Source: Microbacterium phyllosphaerae (GTDB lineage Bacteria > Actinomycetota > Actinomycetes > Actinomycetales > Microbacteriaceae). Taken from it: DNA of 64,000 bases. Where the stretch lies: positions 124,001-188,000 of the forward strand of contig NZ_JAGIOA010000001.1 of the NCBI RefSeq assembly GCF_017876435.1, read 5' to 3'. A program made the position numbers and the translations under genes. The notes under the pieces are model-generated. The model saw only the letters and a list, made by a program, of their open reading frames with translations. It was not told the origin of the DNA and did not search any database. How positions within the stretch are numbered: position 1 is the first letter of the stretch; each line of letters opens with the position of its first letter. Shown here piece after piece: positions 34,977 to 43,756 of this stretch.

Positions 34977-35636
34977 TCAGTCCGCGTACCTCCGGCACCA
35001 TTCGTACATGATCACGGCGGCTGCCGCACTGGCGTTGATCGATCGGGTCGAACCGTACTGCGTGATCTCGATATGGGCGGATGCTGCGGCGAGTGCGGCA
35101 TCCGACAGACCCGGCCCCTCCTGTCCGAACAGCAGCACGCAGGTCTGCGGCAGCTCGGCGCGATCCACGGGCACGGCGCCGTCGACGTTGTCGACAGCGA
35201 TGATCGGGATGCCCTCGCCGGCCGCCCACGCCGCGAAGGTCTCCACGTCCTCGTGGTGCACGACGTGCTGGTAGCGGTCGGTGACCATGGCACCGCGCTT
35301 GTTCCAGCGACGGCGACCGATGATGTGCACGGTGTCGGCGAGGAACGCGTTCGCGCTGCGCACGATCGAGCCGATGTTCATGTCGTGCTGCCAGTTCTCG
35401 ATCGCGACGTGGAACGGATGCCGCTGCGTGTCGAGATCGGCGACGATCGCCTCCATCCGCCAGTAGCGGTAGCGATCGATCACGTTGCGGGTGTCTCCGG
35501 CCGCCAGCAGTTCGGGATCGTACTGCTCCCCCTGCGGCCATTCGGATTCGCCGCCCGGCCACGGGCCGACCCCGTATCCGGGCTGCGCCGACGATCCGCC
35601 TGTCTCCGCTGTCTCCGCGGGCGCCTGCTCTTCCAT
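34977..35636 (-). CDS. SpoU/TrmH-family RNA 2'-O-methyltransferase
   Basis: 219 residues. The SPOUT knot is visible: NIGSIVRSANAF (motif 1), LLFGQEGPGLSDAAL (motif 2), and ITQYGSTRSINASAAAAVIMYEW (motif 3). A 60-residue Gly/Pro/Glu-rich N-terminal extension precedes it. It methylates tRNA or rRNA; the target nucleotide cannot be told. The ATG at 35636 is 6 nt after TAGCCT. Its promoter region is shared with the divergent mntH, and the first MntR-like box lies just upstream of its expected -35. Confidence 0.9.
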   Translation of the reverse strand: MEEQAPAETAETGGSSAQPGYGVGPWPGGESEWPQGEQYDPELLAAGDTRNVIDRYRYWRMEAIVADLDTQRHPFHVAIENWQHDMNIGSIVRSANAFLADTVHIIGRRRWNKRGAMVTDRYQHVVHHEDVETFAAWAAGEGIPIIAVDNVDGAVPVDRAELPQTCVLLFGQEGPGLSDAALAAASAHIEITQYGSTRSINASAAAAVIMYEWCRRYAD

Positions 35637-35671
35637 CCCGTCAGGCTATCCGCCACTCGACGGGGAGCATA

Positions 35672-35715
35672 TTTAGGTACACCGAAAAATCCGCTACGAT
35701 TTCGGCATGCCTAAA
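35672..35715 (+). promoter_or_regulatory. Paired MntR/DtxR-type operators over the mntH promoter
   Basis: Box 1, TTTAGGTACACCGAAA (35672-35687), and box 2, TTTCGGCATGCCTAAA (35700-35715), are copies of one dyad, TTT(A/C)GG-N4-CC(G/T)AAA, in opposite orientation, centres 28 bp apart. The -10 TACGAT (35695-35700) lies between them. Box 1 covers the -35 position and box 2 covers the start codon at 35707, so binding of both would block transcription. The metal regulator gene at 40140 is the likely partner. Confidence 0.75.
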
Positions 35716-36996
35716 AATGTTGCCCTCGATGAGGTGACCCCCGCCGCTCGCGCCACCGCCCCCCGCAGTCTCTGGCTGCTCGGCCCCGCCCTGGTCGCCG
35801 GAGTCGCCTATCTCGACCCCGGGAACGTCGCGAGCAACATGACCGCGGGTGCCCAGTACGGCTACCTGCTGGTCTGGGTCGTGATCGCCGGCAACGTCAT
35901 GGCCTGGCTGATCCAGTACCTCTCGGCGAAGCTCGGCGTGGTCACGGGGCAGAGCCTTCCCGAGGTGCTGGGCGCACGCCTCACGAAGCCGTGGGCTCGA
36001 CGGGCCTACTGGCTGCAGGCCGAGCTCGTCGCGATGGCGACCGACCTGGCCGAGGTCATCGGCGGTGCGGTCGCTCTCTACCTGCTGTTCGACATCCCCC
36101 TCCTGCTGGGCGGGGTCATCACCGGAGCCGTGTCGATGATCCTGTTGGCGGTGCAGAGCCGCCGCGGCGCGCGGCCCTTCGAGTTCGTGATCATCGGGCT
36201 CATGGTGATCATCGCAGTCGGCTTCATCGCCGGGCTCTTCGTCGCCCCACCCGACGCGGCCAGCGTGATCGGTGGGCTCGTTCCCCGCTTCGAGGGCACC
36301 GGATCCGTGCTGCTGGCGGCATCCATCCTCGGCGCGACGATCATGCCGCACGCGATCTACGCCCATTCGTCGCTGACCCGTGATCGGTTCGGATCGGCGG
36401 CCGCCCACGCACCGACCGAGGCCGCGCGCACCGAGGCGTCGCGCATCCGACGGCTGCTCACCGCCACCCGCTGGGACGTGTCGATCGCGATGCTGATCGC
36501 GGGCACGGTGAACCTCGGAATCCTGCTGCTCGCCGCTGCCAACCTCGCCGGCGTCGAGGGGACCGACTCGCTCGAGGGTGCACACGCCGCACTGGCAGCG
36601 GGTCTCGGCCCGGTCGTGGCGACCTTCTTCGCGGTCGGTCTGCTCGCATCCGGGCTCGCCTCGACCTCGGTCGGCGCCTATGCGGGAGCGGAGATCATGC
36701 ACGGCCTGCTGCACGTGCGCATCCCGCTGCTCGCGAGACGCCTGGTGACACTGATCCCCGCGCTCGTGATCCTCGGCATCGGAGTCGACCCGACGCTGGC
36801 ACTGGTGCTCAGCCAGGTCGTGCTGTCGTTCGGCATCCCGTTCGCGCTCATCCCGCTCGTCGCGCTCACCGCCCAGCGACGCACGCTCGGGCCCTGGGCG
36901 AACCGGGTGTGGACGACGGCGGCGGGCATCGTGGCATCCGTTCTGCTCATCGCCCTCAACGGCGCCCTGCTCTGGCTCGTGCTGACGGGGGCCTGA
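35707..36996 (+). CDS. mntH: Nramp-family Mn2+/Fe2+ transporter
   Basis: 429 residues with 11 membrane segments. The metal-site motifs are YLDPGNVASN in helix 1 and GATIMPHAIYAHS in helix 6, the hallmark pair of Nramp proteins. It imports Mn2+ (possibly Fe2+) with protons. The ATG at 35707 is 6 nt after TACGAT, so the message is probably leaderless and the second operator overlaps the start codon. The gene is divergent from the RNA methyltransferase gene and ends at a terminator. Confidence 0.95.
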   Translation: MPKNVALDEVTPAARATAPRSLWLLGPALVAGVAYLDPGNVASNMTAGAQYGYLLVWVVIAGNVMAWLIQYLSAKLGVVTGQSLPEVLGARLTKPWARRAYWLQAELVAMATDLAEVIGGAVALYLLFDIPLLLGGVITGAVSMILLAVQSRRGARPFEFVIIGLMVIIAVGFIAGLFVAPPDAASVIGGLVPRFEGTGSVLLAASILGATIMPHAIYAHSSLTRDRFGSAAAHAPTEAARTEASRIRRLLTATRWDVSIAMLIAGTVNLGILLLAAANLAGVEGTDSLEGAHAALAAGLGPVVATFFAVGLLASGLASTSVGAYAGAEIMHGLLHVRIPLLARRLVTLIPALVILGIGVDPTLALVLSQVVLSFGIPFALIPLVALTAQRRTLGPWANRVWTTAAGIVASVLLIALNGALLWLVLTGA

Positions 36997-37035
36997 GCCG
37001 GCACGCAGGAGCAGCACGCACGAGACATGACAGAA

Positions 37036-37075
37036 CCGCCCCGAGCCGGCACGGGAAGGAGTCGGCTCGGGGCGG
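37036..37075. terminator. Bidirectional hairpin terminator after mntH
   Basis: CCGCCCCGAGCCG (37036-37048) pairs perfectly over 13 bp with CGGCTCGGGGCGG (37063-37075), with a 14-nt loop. It lies between convergent mntH and the lyase gene. Confidence 0.88.
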
Positions 37076-37090
37076 CGGTCTGCCACCGCG

Positions 37091-37120
37091 CGGGTCAGCA
37101 CGGGTCAGCACGGGTCAGCG
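37091..37120. repeat. 10-bp repeat at the lyase stop codon
   Basis: CGGGTCAGCA occurs at 37091 and 37101 and as CGGGTCAGCG at 37111. The third copy contains the TGA stop of the lyase gene (complement of TCA at 37115-37117). Confidence 0.9.
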
Positions 37121-39676
37121 CTTACGGAGTGTCTCCGTCCACTGCGAGGTCGCACCGTCCGCGATGCGGTAGCCGGCATCCGGCACCGCCACCACGGTCA
37201 CCTCGCCCGTGACGCGCACCTTTCCGTTGCGCGCCTCGACCTTCTCGCCGTTCACGTAGTACGTGACGCCCGTGACGTTCGTCGGCACCTTCACCTCATC
37301 GCGAGATGAACCCGGCTTGTCGGTGAACTTGGGTGCCTTGGGCGTCACCGGAGCGGTCAGCACAGGAACGTTCGACCAGTCGAGGTCGCTGGCGAAGTAG
37401 AACGAGGTGTACGCCGGCTGGTTGTACGTCGTCTGCTGGCGGGCGGTCTCGACGCGGTACTGCACGTCGTGCATCAGGGTCGTGAGCTTGTGCGTGGTCG
37501 GCTCCGTGGTCGTGTAGAACCGCAGCGCACTCGAGTCGGCCGTGCGCACGAGCAGTTCCTCGCGCCAGTCTCCGAGAACGTCGGCGACGAGCGAGGGGTT
37601 GCCCTTCGTGCCGTTGTTCGTGAGAGTGCCGGTGGCCGTGAGAAGGGTGCCGCGAGTCCAGTCGTCGATTGTCGGTGTCTGGGTTCCACTGCCGTTGACG
37701 ATCTGGGTGGTCAGGTCCCCCGCCCAGCGGATCGACATGTTCGTGCCCGGGGTCTCCGGCTGCAGCACCTCTCCCTTCGCGCTCAGCAGACCGCTGCCCT
37801 CGGTGCCGCCGGGCATGCTCGACCACACCTCGATGCCCGGAACGTCCGGACGGACGTCGCCGATCATCGCGCGGCCCGTGTCTCGGCCCGAGTAGGCACC
37901 GAACAGCGACTCCCCGGTCGCGGCATCGCGGAGGACGGACCCGTAGGGGGCCGAGGTGGCGCCCTCGTGCGCCGTCCAGATCTCGAGTCCGGGGCGGCTG
38001 GGGTCGATGTCGGTCACGTGCATCGCATCGCCGTGTCCGAGTCGCACGGTCGCTCCGGGGTCGGCGCTGCCCTCGGGGAGCACGTCGAACGAGCTGTACA
38101 GCAGGCTGCCGTCGTCGTCGATCGTCGCCGATCCGTACACGAGCTCCTGCTTGCCGTCGGCATCCACGTCGGCGAAGCTCAGCGAGTGGTCGCCCTGGGT
38201 GGTGATCGTTCCGAACTCGGGGTCGGTGCCGTCACGGCCGTGCGGGGAGTCGTTGAACGGGTTCGTCATCGGCACATGACCGCTGTCGACATCCCACCGT
38301 TCCTTGAGTCGCTTGCCGTCCCAGTCGAAGGCCGTGACGGTCGTGCGCGTGTAGTACCCGCGGGCGAAGACGGCGGACGGATGCTGACCGTCGAGGTAGC
38401 CGACACCCGACAGGAACCGGTCGACACGGTTGGCCGGCTCGATGCGCGACATGGCATAGTCGCCCCACAGCAGACCGTCGTCTCCGCGCTCGGTCGGATA
38501 CGGGATCGTCTGCAGCTCCTTGCCCGTCGCGCTGTCGAAGACGGTGAGGTACTCGGGCCCGTCGACGATGAATCCCTCGAACTCGCGCAGCAGATTGCGA
38601 GCGCTGCGGCTCGGCGCGTACACGTCGATGAACGTATCGGCGAGCTCCTCGGCGCTCTCGCGCGTCAGGGGGTACTCATGCGTCACCGGCATGCCCCAGG
38701 CCTCTTCGAGCGTCGCCGGCCACTTCCCCGAGACGACCTCGTCGCGCTCGCTCCAGCCGAGGAACATCTCGACGAGGTGCTCCTCGTAGTCGGCGGCGCT
38801 CAGCCGATAGTCGTCGTCGTTCGAGTATCCGGCCCTGCGGTCGGCCTTGGGGAGCGTGATGTACGACTCCTTCTTCACGGATCCGTCGGCGGCGAACTGC
38901 ACCGACTTCGTGCCCGGCGCCGTCTTCAGCATCGTCTCGGACCGGCCGTCGCCGTCGAAGTCGTAGACGAGGAACTGCGTGTAGTGGGCACCCGCGCGGA
39001 TGTTGACGCCGAGATCCAGGCGGTTGAGCAGCGTGCCGTCGAGCTCGTACGTGTCGAGATAGACCGGACCCGTATAGCCGCGCTGCGACACGTCCTTCGA
39101 ATTCGACGGGTCCCACTTCACGACGTACTCGTACTGACCGTCGCCGTCGACGTCGCCGACCGAGACGTCGTTCGCCGAGTACGTGTAGGCCTCACCCTTC
39201 GGCGTGACGCCGTCGGCGGGCTTCTGCAGCGGCAGGTCGTGGTGCCCCTCCGCCCAGGCGGTGACGGATGCAGACGCGGATGCCGTCAGCTCCACGCCGT
39301 TCACGATCGGGACCACCGAGTACTCCGAGGTCGCCGACCCGTCGGCATCCGCGTAGTTCGTGCTGTCGGTGACCGTCGCCACACGGGCGCCGTCGCGGTA
39401 CACCGCGAAGTCGGGTCCGGCGAGGCCCGTCGCCGTGGCACCGGTCGCCTCGGCGGCGAGCAGTCTCCAACTGAGGAACACACCGTCGGTGGTCGAGACG
39501 GCGACCAGGCCGCGGTCGAGGACCTCCAGCTGCGGCGTCTGGGAGCCGGGGCCATGCCGGCCGGTCTCGGGAGCGGTGGGCGATGCCGCTCCCGCGCTCT
39601 GCGCGCCACCCACGAGGAGGCACCCAGCGGCGGCGACCGCCACGGCAGCGCGGAATGATCGGTGTCGGATATTCAT
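37115..39676 (-). CDS. Secreted rhamnogalacturonan lyase (polysaccharide lyase family 11)
   Basis: 853 residues. A Sec signal peptide with a long Ala/Val core ends near AGA-AS (about residue 30). An N-terminal Fn3-like domain is followed by a large beta-propeller with several Asp-rich calcium loops (VGDVDGDGQYEY, YDFDGDGRSE, ADVDADGKQE), the PL11 pattern. It would cleave the rhamnogalacturonan I backbone of pectin outside the cell. The C-terminal 80 residues, after APKFTDKPG, look like an added Ig-like module with no anchor motif, so it is released. The ATG at 39676 has AAGGA 9 nt upstream. The gene has a strong promoter and a LacI-like operator. Confidence 0.92.
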   Translation of the reverse strand: MNIRHRSFRAAVAVAAAGCLLVGGAQSAGAASPTAPETGRHGPGSQTPQLEVLDRGLVAVSTTDGVFLSWRLLAAEATGATATGLAGPDFAVYRDGARVATVTDSTNYADADGSATSEYSVVPIVNGVELTASASASVTAWAEGHHDLPLQKPADGVTPKGEAYTYSANDVSVGDVDGDGQYEYVVKWDPSNSKDVSQRGYTGPVYLDTYELDGTLLNRLDLGVNIRAGAHYTQFLVYDFDGDGRSETMLKTAPGTKSVQFAADGSVKKESYITLPKADRRAGYSNDDDYRLSAADYEEHLVEMFLGWSERDEVVSGKWPATLEEAWGMPVTHEYPLTRESAEELADTFIDVYAPSRSARNLLREFEGFIVDGPEYLTVFDSATGKELQTIPYPTERGDDGLLWGDYAMSRIEPANRVDRFLSGVGYLDGQHPSAVFARGYYTRTTVTAFDWDGKRLKERWDVDSGHVPMTNPFNDSPHGRDGTDPEFGTITTQGDHSLSFADVDADGKQELVYGSATIDDDGSLLYSSFDVLPEGSADPGATVRLGHGDAMHVTDIDPSRPGLEIWTAHEGATSAPYGSVLRDAATGESLFGAYSGRDTGRAMIGDVRPDVPGIEVWSSMPGGTEGSGLLSAKGEVLQPETPGTNMSIRWAGDLTTQIVNGSGTQTPTIDDWTRGTLLTATGTLTNNGTKGNPSLVADVLGDWREELLVRTADSSALRFYTTTEPTTHKLTTLMHDVQYRVETARQQTTYNQPAYTSFYFASDLDWSNVPVLTAPVTPKAPKFTDKPGSSRDEVKVPTNVTGVTYYVNGEKVEARNGKVRVTGEVTVVAVPDAGYRIADGATSQWTETLRKR

Positions 39677-39710
39677 CGTCGAAATCCTTCTCTGGGCGTG
39701 AAGCCCGCTC

Positions 39711-39724
39711 GGATAGCGTTTTCC
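39711..39724. promoter_or_regulatory. LacI-type operator candidate for the lyase gene
   Basis: On the minus strand GGAAAACGCTATCC is a CG-centred imperfect dyad (5 of 7 pairs) of the kind bound by LacI-family sugar repressors. It lies just downstream of the -10 and overlaps the expected transcription start of the lyase. No LacI gene is in the window. Confidence 0.45.
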
Positions 39725-39736
39725 CGTGCCCGGTCG

Positions 39737-39765
39737 AAGCTACCCGCCGAGGCCACGTGCGTCAA
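39737..39765 (-). promoter_or_regulatory. Sigma-70-type promoter of the lyase gene
   Basis: TTGACG (39760-39765), a 17-bp spacer, then TAGCTT (39737-39742), read on the minus strand. This is one of the best -35/-10 pairs in the window. It gives a 5' leader of roughly 55 nt, in contrast to the leaderless genes around it. Confidence 0.75.
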
Positions 39766-39822
39766 GGAATCCGACCGGATTGAGACGATTCACAGCGGCC
39801 GACGGCGATTAGGCTCGAAGAC

Positions 39823-40125
39823 ATGTCTGCCGAAACCGCGCGCCGCAACGTCCGCATCCTCACCTGGATCGGAATCGCGACCGGCGTGATCGGCGGCCTC
39901 CTCGTCGCGTTCCCGAAGACACTGGGTCCCGCAAGCCCGTGGGTGCAGCTCGCACTGGGCGTCGCGACGCTCGTGCTCGCGTTCCGAGCACGCAAGATCG
40001 GCATCGCCGAGGTCGAGGGATTCGACGGGCGCCTCTCGCTCTTCGCCGCACTTCTCGGCTTCCTCATCGTCTTCTTCGCAGGACAGGTCGCATTCGGAAT
40101 CCTCGTCGACGTCGCCAACCCCTGA
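39823..40125 (+). CDS. Small three-helix membrane protein
   Basis: 100 residues with hydrophobic segments at about 11-29, 38-53 and 70-95. No family is recognised. The ATG at 39823 is 7 nt after TAGGCT (39810-39815). The next gene, the MntR-family regulator, has its own -10 overlapping the end of this gene, so they are not necessarily one operon. Function unknown. Confidence 0.68.
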   Translation: MSAETARRNVRILTWIGIATGVIGGLLVAFPKTLGPASPWVQLALGVATLVLAFRARKIGIAEVEGFDGRLSLFAALLGFLIVFFAGQVAFGILVDVANP

Positions 40126-40139
40126 TCTAGGCTGGACTC

Positions 40140-40772
40140 GTGGCATCCCCGGCAGCAGACGATTACCTCAAGACCGTCTACGCGCACACCGAATGGCAGG
40201 ATGCGCCGATCACCCCGTCGGTGCTCGCGGCGAAGCTCGGCATCGCCCCCTCGTCGGTCACCGAGATGGTGAAGAAGCTCGCCGCCGCCGGACTCGTCTC
40301 GCATGTGCCGTACGGCGCGGTGCGCCTGACGGACGCGGGCACGCAGCGCGCACTGGCGATGGTGCGCCGCCACCGTCTGATCGAGACCTGGCTCGTGCAG
40401 GAGTTCGAGTACGGGTGGGACGAGGTGCACGACGAGGCCGAGGTGCTCGAGCACACCATCAGCGACCGGCTGCTCGAAGGCATCGACGCGCGCCTCGGAC
40501 GACCCCGATTCGACCCCCACGGCGATGCGATCCCGGATGCCGCGGGAGTCGTCGACCGCGAGCCCTTCGTGCTGCTCGCCGATGCCCCGGCGGGCCACAC
40601 CGGCAGGGTGCTGCGCGTCGACGACCGCGACCCCGAACTGCTGCGCGCACTGGAGGCGGCGGGTGTCGCCGTCGCCGCGACCGTCACGATCACGGCATCC
40701 GGCGTCGACCTCGAGGGTGTCGAGACCGCGCTCCCCGACGGTGCGGCGCACGTGGTCTGGCTGAGCGCCTGA
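40140..40772 (+). CDS. mntR: DtxR/MntR-family metal-dependent repressor
   Basis: 210 residues. The winged-helix half contains DDYLKTVYAHTEWQDAPITPSVLAAKLGIAPSSVTEMVKKLAAAGLV, followed by the metal-binding dimerisation helix with RRHRLIETWLVQEFEYGWDEVHDEAEVLEHTISD (His and Glu ligands) and a C-terminal SH3-like domain. These sense Mn2+ or Fe2+ and repress uptake genes. The GTG at 40140 is 6 nt after TAGGCT. The paired boxes at mntH, 4.4 kb away, are the obvious target; Mn versus Fe specificity is inference from that pairing. Confidence 0.88.
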   Translation: MASPAADDYLKTVYAHTEWQDAPITPSVLAAKLGIAPSSVTEMVKKLAAAGLVSHVPYGAVRLTDAGTQRALAMVRRHRLIETWLVQEFEYGWDEVHDEAEVLEHTISDRLLEGIDARLGRPRFDPHGDAIPDAAGVVDREPFVLLADAPAGHTGRVLRVDDRDPELLRALEAAGVAVAATVTITASGVDLEGVETALPDGAAHVVWLSA

Positions 40773-40815
40773 GAACCCCGTCAGAACCTGACACCTGCCC
40801 GTAACCGCGGGCCAA

Positions 40816-40821
40816 TAGGCT
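40816..40821 (+). promoter_or_regulatory. -10 element TAGGCT of the HAD-IIA gene
   Basis: TAGGCT ends 6 nt before the ATG at 40828, which decides for that ATG rather than the GTG at 40822, which abuts the element. Confidence 0.6.
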
Positions 40822-40827
40822 GTGCAC

Positions 40828-41637
40828 ATGGCACACCGCGATGACATCGAATGCTGGCTCACCGACATGGACGGCGTGCTCGTCCATGAGAACGACGCCA
40901 TCCCCGGAGCTGCCGAACTGCTGGCCGGGTGGGAGCAGAACGAGATCCCGTATCTGGTGCTGACGAACAACTCGATCTTCACCGCGCGCGACCTCTCCGC
41001 CCGCCTGCGGGCCAGCGGCCTGACCGTGCCCGAGGAGCGCATCTGGACCTCCGCCCTCGCGACCGCCGACTTCCTCGCCCAGCAGCTGCCCGGCGGCTCC
41101 GCCTTCGTGATCGGCGAAGCCGGCATCCTCACCGCACTGCACGAGGCCGGGTTCATCATGACCGAGACGAATCCCGATTTCGTGGTCGTCGGCGAGACCC
41201 GCAACTACTCGTTCGAGGCGATCACCAAGGCGATCCGCCTCATCATCAGGGGCGCGCGCTTCATCGTCACGAACCCGGATGCCACCGGCCCCTCCGCCGA
41301 CGGCGTCATGCCCGCCACCGGCGCGATCGCCGCCCTCATCACCAAGGCCACGGGCAAGGAGCCGTACGTGGTCGGCAAGCCCAACCCGATGATGTTCCGC
41401 TCGGCGCTGAACAAGATCGGCGCGCACTCGAAGAAGACCGGCATGATCGGCGACCGTATGGACACCGACATCATCGCCGGCATCGAGGCGGGCCTGCACA
41501 CCGTGCTCGTGATGACCGGCATCAGCGACGAGGCCGAGGTCGAGAAGTACCCGTTCCGTCCCGACGAGATCGTCGACTCCGTCGCCGATCTGCTGCCCAC
41601 GGTCACCGAATCGATCCCGACGCTCGACGAGGACTGA
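40828..41637 (+). CDS. HAD-IIA-family phosphatase (NagD/PNPase-like)
   Basis: 269 residues. The catalytic loop is WLTDMDGVLVHEN, the second motif LTNNS, and KPNPMMFRSAL with MIGDRMDTDIIAGIEAG completes the HAD fold with a C2 cap. NagD-type enzymes dephosphorylate nucleotide monophosphates or sugar phosphates. It is followed after 1 nt by the YdeI-like gene and then by a 54-residue membrane protein, forming an operon of three. Confidence 0.88.
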   Translation: MAHRDDIECWLTDMDGVLVHENDAIPGAAELLAGWEQNEIPYLVLTNNSIFTARDLSARLRASGLTVPEERIWTSALATADFLAQQLPGGSAFVIGEAGILTALHEAGFIMTETNPDFVVVGETRNYSFEAITKAIRLIIRGARFIVTNPDATGPSADGVMPATGAIAALITKATGKEPYVVGKPNPMMFRSALNKIGAHSKKTGMIGDRMDTDIIAGIEAGLHTVLVMTGISDEAEVEKYPFRPDEIVDSVADLLPTVTESIPTLDED

Positions 41638-41638
41638 C

Positions 41639-42208
41639 ATGGGCGCGCTCGACGAGGGAGAGCGGGTCGTCGCAGCGGATGCGGCCACCTGGCGCGCCTG
41701 GCTCGAGGAGCATCACGAGCGCACGGCCGGAGTCTGGCTGCTGAGCGTGCGCGGGACCCGCGCGGACGGCGTCGGCTACGAGGACGCCGTGCGCCAGGCA
41801 CTCTGCTTCGGCTGGATCGACGGGCCCGTGCGCACGTTCGACGATCAGACCGTCGGACAGTGGTTCTCGCCGCGGCGTCGCGGCAGCGGCTGGGCGGCGA
41901 CGAACAAGGCTCGTCTGGTCGACCTCGAGGACGCAGGGCTGCTCGCCCCCGCCGGCATCCGCGTGCTCGAGGCTGCGAAGGCCGACGGATCCTGGACCGT
42001 GCTCGACGGTCCGGAGGCGGGCATCGAGCCACCCGAGCTGACCGAGTCACTGGATGCCGTGCCCAGTGCGCGCGCGCACTGGGATGCCTTCCCGAAGTCG
42101 GTCAAGAAGTTCGGCCTGACACACATCGCGACGGCGAAACGAGCCGAGACGCGCGCGGCGCGGATCGCCAAGATCGTGGCGGATGCCGCGGAGGGGAAGC
42201 GCCCATGA
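41639..42208 (+). CDS. YdeI/OmpD-associated family protein
   Basis: 189 residues. WLEEHHERTAGVWLL, the ALCFGWIDG motif with QWFSPRRRGSGWAATNKARL, and the C-terminal KFGLTHIATAKRAETRAARI mark the YdeI-type domain (sometimes annotated as bacteriocin-protection). Biochemical role is not established. The ATG at 41639 begins 1 nt after the stop of the phosphatase gene, with a GAGGAC site inside it. Confidence 0.8.
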   Translation: MGALDEGERVVAADAATWRAWLEEHHERTAGVWLLSVRGTRADGVGYEDAVRQALCFGWIDGPVRTFDDQTVGQWFSPRRRGSGWAATNKARLVDLEDAGLLAPAGIRVLEAAKADGSWTVLDGPEAGIEPPELTESLDAVPSARAHWDAFPKSVKKFGLTHIATAKRAETRAARIAKIVADAAEGKRP

Positions 42209-42369
42209 ATCAGTCGGACCTGCTGTTCCTGGTGGTGATCCTGATCCTGCTCAGCACGCTGACCGTGTTCGTCGTGCAGTTCTGGCGCTCCCGCCGCGGA
42301 GGCGGCGAGGGCGACGGACGCGCCGGCTGGTGGGAAGGCCCCTGGGACGACGACGACCGCAAGCGCTGA
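42205..42369 (+). CDS. 54-residue single-pass membrane protein
   Basis: Begins with an ATGA overlap on the YdeI-like stop (42205-42208). A hydrophobic helix (LLFLVVILILLSTLTVFVVQF) fills residues 6-26, followed by a cytoplasmic Arg/Gly stretch and a striking GWWEGPWDDDDRKR end. The translational coupling, the clean topology and the in-frame stop support a real gene. Function unknown. Confidence 0.6.
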   Translation: MNQSDLLFLVVILILLSTLTVFVVQFWRSRRGGGEGDGRAGWWEGPWDDDDRKR

Positions 42370-42387
42370 GCGTCGTCGGTCTCGGAG

Positions 42388-43554
42388 TCAGCCGAGAGTC
42401 AGACTGCGCACGCGCTCGACCGGCTCCGGCATCCGCAGCGGACCAGCACCCGGCGTGATCGTGCCGAGGATGCGCGGCTCCCGCGCCCCGGTGCCTCCGG
42501 GCGTCACGGCGGCGACGCCGTGCATGGTGCACCAGCCGATCAGGGCGAACAGGATCGCCTCCTTGCTGTCGACGGACGCCCCGAGCTCGTCAGCGAGCAC
42601 GACCTCGACCCCGGGAAGCGCGTCGCGCAGGCCCTGCATGATCAGCGGGTTGTGGCACCCGCCGCCCGACACGGCGAGGAAGCGGATGCCGGCGGCCCGG
42701 ACGTCCTGAGCGACGGTGCGCACCGTCAGCTCGGTGAGCGTGCGCACGAGATCCGGGACGGAGAGATCACGGCCCGTGCCGGTGAGGCGATCGACGTGCG
42801 CACGCACGTAGTCGAGGTGGAAGTGCTCCTTGCCGGTGCTCTTGGGGGCTGAGAGCGCGTAGTACGGGTCGGCGAGGAGGGCTGAGAGGAGATCCTCGTC
42901 GACGGCGCCGGTGCGCGCGATCGCGGCATCCGCGTCGTACCCGCGTTCGTTCAGGCCCTCGGCGACGATGACGGCGTCGACCAGCGCATTGGCCGGGCCG
43001 ATGTCGTAGGCCGACAGACTGCCCGGCCCCACCACCGTCATGTTCGCGATGCCGCCCAGGTTCACCGCCGCCGAGACGCCTGCGCGACCCCGCAGCAGCA
43101 GCTCGTCGAGGAACGAGACGAGCGGTGCACCGTGACCACCCGCCGTGATGTCGCGGATGCGGACGTCGGAGACGACCGGCGCCCCCACTCGCTCTGCGAT
43201 CCAAGCGGGCTGGCCGATCTGCAGGGTGCCGAGCGCGTGGCCCTCGTCGACCCAGTGGAACACCGTCTGTCCGTGCGTGCACACCGCGTGCACTCCCCCG
43301 ACCGCGGCGGATGCCGACGCCGCGACCTCGGCGAAGGCCTGGCCGATCAGAGTGTCGAGCTCGCAGACCTCGGCGAACGTGGTCGGCGCGGGCGGCAGCG
43401 CCGCCACGAGACGAGCCCGCAGCTCGGGGTCGTACGGAACGCTGTCCTCGTGCAGGACGGTGCCGCGCAGCTCTCCGTCGCTCTCCTCGAAGTCCACGAC
43501 CGTGACGTCGATGCCGTCGTGTGAGGTGCCCGAGAGCAATCCGAGTACGCGCAT
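42388..43554 (-). CDS. anmK: Anhydro-N-acetylmuramic acid kinase
   Basis: 388 residues. It phosphorylates and opens 1,6-anhydroMurNAc during cell-wall recycling. [14 protein letters not shown] is the family N-terminal motif, [10 protein letters not shown] and [18 protein letters not shown] the ATP- and substrate-site segments, and [10 protein letters not shown] follows. GGAAGG lies about 8 nt before the ATG at 43554, which fixes the start against an upstream open frame that is antisense to the coiled-coil gene. Convergent with the 54-residue gene. Confidence 0.95.
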   Translation of the reverse strand: MRVLGLLSGTSHDGIDVTVVDFEESDGELRGTVLHEDSVPYDPELRARLVAALPPAPTTFAEVCELDTLIGQAFAEVAASASAAVGGVHAVCTHGQTVFHWVDEGHALGTLQIGQPAWIAERVGAPVVSDVRIRDITAGGHGAPLVSFLDELLLRGRAGVSAAVNLGGIANMTVVGPGSLSAYDIGPANALVDAVIVAEGLNERGYDADAAIARTGAVDEDLLSALLADPYYALSAPKSTGKEHFHLDYVRAHVDRLTGTGRDLSVPDLVRTLTELTVRTVAQDVRAAGIRFLAVSGGGCHNPLIMQGLRDALPGVEVVLADELGASVDSKEAILFALIGWCTMHGVAAVTPGGTGAREPRILGTITPGAGPLRMPEPVERVRSLTLG

Positions 43555-43756
43555 GCGTGATCCTTCCGTCGCCTGATACGAGCGTAGGCCGCTTTTGTTA
43601 GGGAGGCGAACGGAAGGCGTCGATCTTTTCTGCACGATCACGTACTGAATCGCGTTCTCCACGCCGGTCGGTGGAGTACCTGCATACTCGGCACGCCCTC
43701 TCCGACGGCTGCGTAGCATTCTGCGAGACCCCGCCCACCACCCCCAGAATGGGAGC

